From the NCBI GenBank assembly GCA_028870665.1, contig JAGWPB010000012.1, forward strand, positions 1 through 49,812: 49,812 nucleotides of DNA. The letters are read 5' to 3'. This stretch comes from Lysobacteraceae bacterium. GTDB taxonomy: Bacteria; Pseudomonadota; Gammaproteobacteria; Xanthomonadales; Rhodanobacteraceae. Positions 48,145 through 49,812 of this stretch are shown here, piece by piece. Every line of letters starts with the position of its first letter. The first letter of the stretch is position 1. The translations under genes and the position numbers were made by a program. Under the pieces are notes generated by a model. That model did not search any database, was not told the origin of the DNA, and saw only the letters and a list, made by a program, of their open reading frames with translations.

Positions 48145-48187
48145 GCTCTCCTGGTCGCGGGAGAGCATTCACGCCGCCGTGAGGCGG
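48145..48187 (+). promoter_or_regulatory. Possible structured 5' leader of rplY
   Basis: Two hairpins lie just upstream of rplY. GCTCTCC (48145-48151) pairs with GGAGAGC (48160-48166). CCGCC (48174-48178) pairs with GGCGG (48183-48187) around a GTGA tetraloop of the GNRA class. They sit 28 bases before the ATG and could be an autoregulatory binding site for L25, as ribosomal protein leaders often are. This is an inference from position and shape. Confidence 0.45.
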
Positions 48188-48215
48188 TTCATCTGAAACA
48201 GAAGGCAACAACATC

Positions 48216-48908
48216 ATGGCAACCATCCACGAAATCGAGGCCCAGAGCCGCAAGGACGAGGGGAAAGGTGCGAGCCGCCGCCTGCGTCACGCGGACAAGG
48301 TGCCGGCGATCGTCTACGGCGGCGCGCAGGCGCCGCAGAGCATCCAGCTCGATCACAACACGGTGGCCCTGGCCACCCGCCACGAGTGGTTCTTCTCGTC
48401 CATTCTCGATCTCAGCGTCGACGGCAAGAAGCAGAAGGTGCTGCTGCGCGATCTGCAGCGCCATCCGTTCAAGCCGCGCGTTCTGCATCTGGACTTCCAG
48501 CGCATCGACGAGAACAAGGCGATCCGCCTGCGCGTGCCGCTGCACTTCCTCAACCAGGAGAAGTCACCGGCCGGCAAGATCTCGGGCATCGTGATCACCC
48601 ACGAGCTCAACGAGATCGAGATCAGCTGCCTGCCCAAGCATCTGCCCGAGTACATCGAGGTCGACCTGGTGGCGCTGGACAAGGGGCAGACCGTGCACAT
48701 GTCGGACCTCAAGCTGCCCGTTGGCGTCGAGATTCCCGAACTGCGCTTCGGCAAGGAGCATGACCACGCGGTAGCGGTGGCCAAGGAAGTCAAGGAGGAG
48801 GTCGAGCCGGCACCGGTTGCCGAGGCCGAGGCGGGGGCCGCAGCTCCGGCCGCGGCGGCAGGCGCGCCGGCGGCCAAGGCCGAGCCGGCCAAGAGCGACA
48901 AGAAGTAA
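48216..48908 (+). CDS. rplY: 50S ribosomal protein L25 / Ctc type
   Basis: Binds 5S rRNA in the large subunit. The 230-residue protein is of the long type: an N-terminal L25 domain (IEAQSRKDEGKGASRRLRHA, VPAIVYGGAQAP, residues about 1-95) and a C-terminal TL5/CTC beta domain (about 96-190, IVITHELNEIEISCLPKHLP). An alanine/proline/glutamate-rich tail ends in KSDKK. AGAAGG upstream supports the ATG. It precedes pth, the standard order. Confidence 0.97.
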   Translation: MATIHEIEAQSRKDEGKGASRRLRHADKVPAIVYGGAQAPQSIQLDHNTVALATRHEWFFSSILDLSVDGKKQKVLLRDLQRHPFKPRVLHLDFQRIDENKAIRLRVPLHFLNQEKSPAGKISGIVITHELNEIEISCLPKHLPEYIEVDLVALDKGQTVHMSDLKLPVGVEIPELRFGKEHDHAVAVAKEVKEEVEPAPVAEAEAGAAAPAAAAGAPAAKAEPAKSDKK

Positions 48909-48915
48909 GCCGGCT

Positions 48916-48953
48916 GCGCGTGCCGGCCCGCGCTGAGGCGGGTCGGCACGCGC
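48916..48953. other. 16-bp stem hairpin between rplY and pth
   Basis: Arms 48916-48931 and 48938-48953 pair over 16 positions (one G-T pair) around a GCTGAG loop. There is no T tract, and pth starts 10 bases downstream, so it may attenuate or stabilise the rplY-pth message rather than terminate it. It could also mask the pth ribosome binding site. Confidence 0.65.
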
Positions 48954-48963
48954 ATCGTGATGC

Positions 48964-49575
48964 ATGGCCGGCCTGCGCCTGATCGTCGGTCTCGGTAACC
49001 CCGGGGTCGAACATCTCCGAACCCGGCACAACGCCGGGTTCTGGTTCGCCGATGCGCTGGCGGCGGGTGAGGGCGTGCGTTTCGGGCACGACAGCAAGCT
49101 GCATGGCGACAGCTGTCGGGTGCGTATCGGCGGCGATCCGGTATGGCTGTTCAAGCCGGGCACTTACATGAACAAGAGCGGCATTGCGGTCGCCTCCGCG
49201 CTGCGCTACTGGAAGATCGAACCCGCCGAGTGCCTGATCGCACACGACGATCTCGACTTGCCGCCGGGGACGGCGCGACTGAAGTTCGATGGCGGACACG
49301 GCGGCCAGAACGGGCTGCGCGACATCATGGCCCACCTCGACCACGGCCGGTTCCATCGGCTGCGTCTCGGCATCGGCCATCCCGGGCATCGCGACCAGGT
49401 GACGCCGTGGGTGCTGGGCCGGCCCTCGGCGATCGACGAGGAGGCCATGCTCGACGCCATCGCGTGCGCACTCAACGTGCTGCCGCTGGCGGTGGCGGGC
49501 GATTTCAACGAGGCGATGAAGCGGTTGCATACGGCGCAGCCGGGACTCGGGGCTCGGGACCCGGGGCCCGGATAA
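48964..49575 (+). CDS. pth: Peptidyl-tRNA hydrolase
   Basis: Releases tRNA from prematurely dropped peptidyl-tRNA. The 203-residue protein has IVGLGNPGVEHLRTRHNAGF with the catalytic His, PGTYMNKSG and the catalytic Asp in IAHDDLDLPPGTARLKFDGG, then GHGGQNGLRDI. The normal fold ends near residue 190. The last 11 or so residues (PGLGARDPGPG) are encoded by a degenerate heptamer repeat and are probably a repeat-derived extension. Confidence 0.97.
   Translation: MAGLRLIVGLGNPGVEHLRTRHNAGFWFADALAAGEGVRFGHDSKLHGDSCRVRIGGDPVWLFKPGTYMNKSGIAVASALRYWKIEPAECLIAHDDLDLPPGTARLKFDGGHGGQNGLRDIMAHLDHGRFHRLRLGIGHPGHRDQVTPWVLGRPSAIDEEAMLDAIACALNVLPLAVAGDFNEAMKRLHTAQPGLGARDPGPG
49542..49571 (+). repeat. Degenerate four-copy heptamer inside the 3' end of pth
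   Basis: GGGACTC, GGGGCTC, GGGACCC and GGGGCCC follow each other at an exact 7-base period (49542-49569), then GG. The units belong to the same family as the array at 49709-49812 but in the opposite orientation. The two sets flank 140 bases of A+G-rich DNA without a gene. Confidence 0.8.
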
Positions 49576-49708
49576 AAGCGGAGCAACGCAAATCGGTCGA
49601 GCGAAGACACCGAATCGAAAGCGGAAGGCTGAAAGCGAAGCGATTGAACGAGAACAGGGAAAGTGCGCCGCCGGCACTTGTGCAGTGATGCCGGATTTTT
49701 AGCCTTTT

Positions 49709-49812
49709 CCCGAGTCCCGAGTCCCGAGTCCCGAGTCCCGAGTCCCGAGTCCCGAGTCCCGAGTCCCGAGTCCCGAGTCCCGAGTCCCGAGTCCCGAGTC
49801 CCGAGTCCCGAG
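49709..49812 (+). repeat. Tandem heptanucleotide array (CCCGAGT), truncated by the window
   Basis: Fourteen perfect copies of CCCGAGT (49709-49806) plus six bases of a fifteenth run to the last base. The perfect identity suggests recent expansion. The left boundary is TTTT. The array is intergenic, downstream of pth, and its true length cannot be seen. Confidence 0.97.

Noticed and set aside
49542-49812. CRISPR array
   Set aside because: Units are 7 bases and directly adjacent with no spacers; no cas genes nearby.

Overview
The window is a gene-dense, high-GC (roughly two-thirds G+C by eye) bacterial chromosome segment. Short ATGA or GTGA overlaps between neighbours are common. The gene content and order (hemA-prfA, TPR lipoprotein-lolB-ispE-tRNA-Gln-prs-rplY-pth, ftsY facing rsmD-coaD, mutY-yggX, a PntAA/PntAB/PntB transhydrogenase, DUF2069 and DUF6491 genes, and a heptanucleotide repeat of the GGGACTC type) point to a gammaproteobacterium, most likely of the Xanthomonadales. 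This placement is inferred from gene order and family recognition, not from a phylogeny. The Calvin-cycle cluster at the left edge suggests a facultative or obligate autotroph, or a lineage that acquired the pathway.

Layout. Bases 1-5443 hold a Calvin-Benson-Bassham cluster read rightwards: rubisco activase CbbX (5' end outside the window), fructose-1,6-bisphosphatase, phosphoribulokinase, phosphoglycolate phosphatase, class II fructose-bisphosphate aldolase and a thioredoxin-fold protein. Rubisco itself is not here. It would be expected just left of cbbX. From 5.6 to 11.2 kb there is a fused chorismate mutase/prephenate dehydrogenase, an APC-type amino acid transporter, two exported proteins of unknown function, tRNA-Phe and a DUF6491 protein. 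From 11.2 to 16.7 kb the leftward run ftsY, AsmA-like gene, mutY, yggX faces away from rsmD, coaD, a lipoprotein and a YfhL-type ferredoxin. From 16.8 to 21.3 kb a rightward MBL-fold/TMEM43-like/MAPEG operon converges on a leftward nitroreductase/5'-3' exonuclease/Nudix operon.

From 21.4 to 26.0 kb lies the proton-translocating transhydrogenase, but pntAA is separated from pntAB-pntB by an oppositely oriented cassette: a sigma-70 family factor, a DUF3619-like membrane protein and a DUF3106 protein. Then come a large periplasmic-sensor diguanylate cyclase, SufT, a leftward operon (wrbA, DUF2069, AidB-like acyl-CoA dehydrogenase, short asparaginase-like protein), a BrkB/YihY-TlpA-acylphosphatase set and PPK2. 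Around 36.6-37.9 kb base composition drops for a DUF4242 protein and a MddA-like membrane methyltransferase. This is the best candidate for recent acquisition. It is followed by an exported Hcp-like protein with a palindromic operator candidate and a SPINDLY/OGT-type glycosyltransferase.

The right end (40.7-49.8 kb) is housekeeping: GNAT-prfA-hemA leftwards, then TPR lipoprotein, lolB, ispE, tRNA-Gln, prs, rplY and pth rightwards. Its intergenic spaces carry repeats: a MITE-like imperfect inverted repeat between prs and rplY, and heptanucleotide repeats at three places. One of these encodes the C-terminal tail of Pth, and another is a clean CCCGAGT tandem array that runs off the right edge. 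I see no phage, insertion sequence, CRISPR or toxin-antitoxin module, and no obvious wholly new multi-gene system. The most unusual items are the split pnt locus, the low-GC MddA island, the orphan exported Hcp-like gene, the duplicated-domain exported protein and the heptamer repeats.
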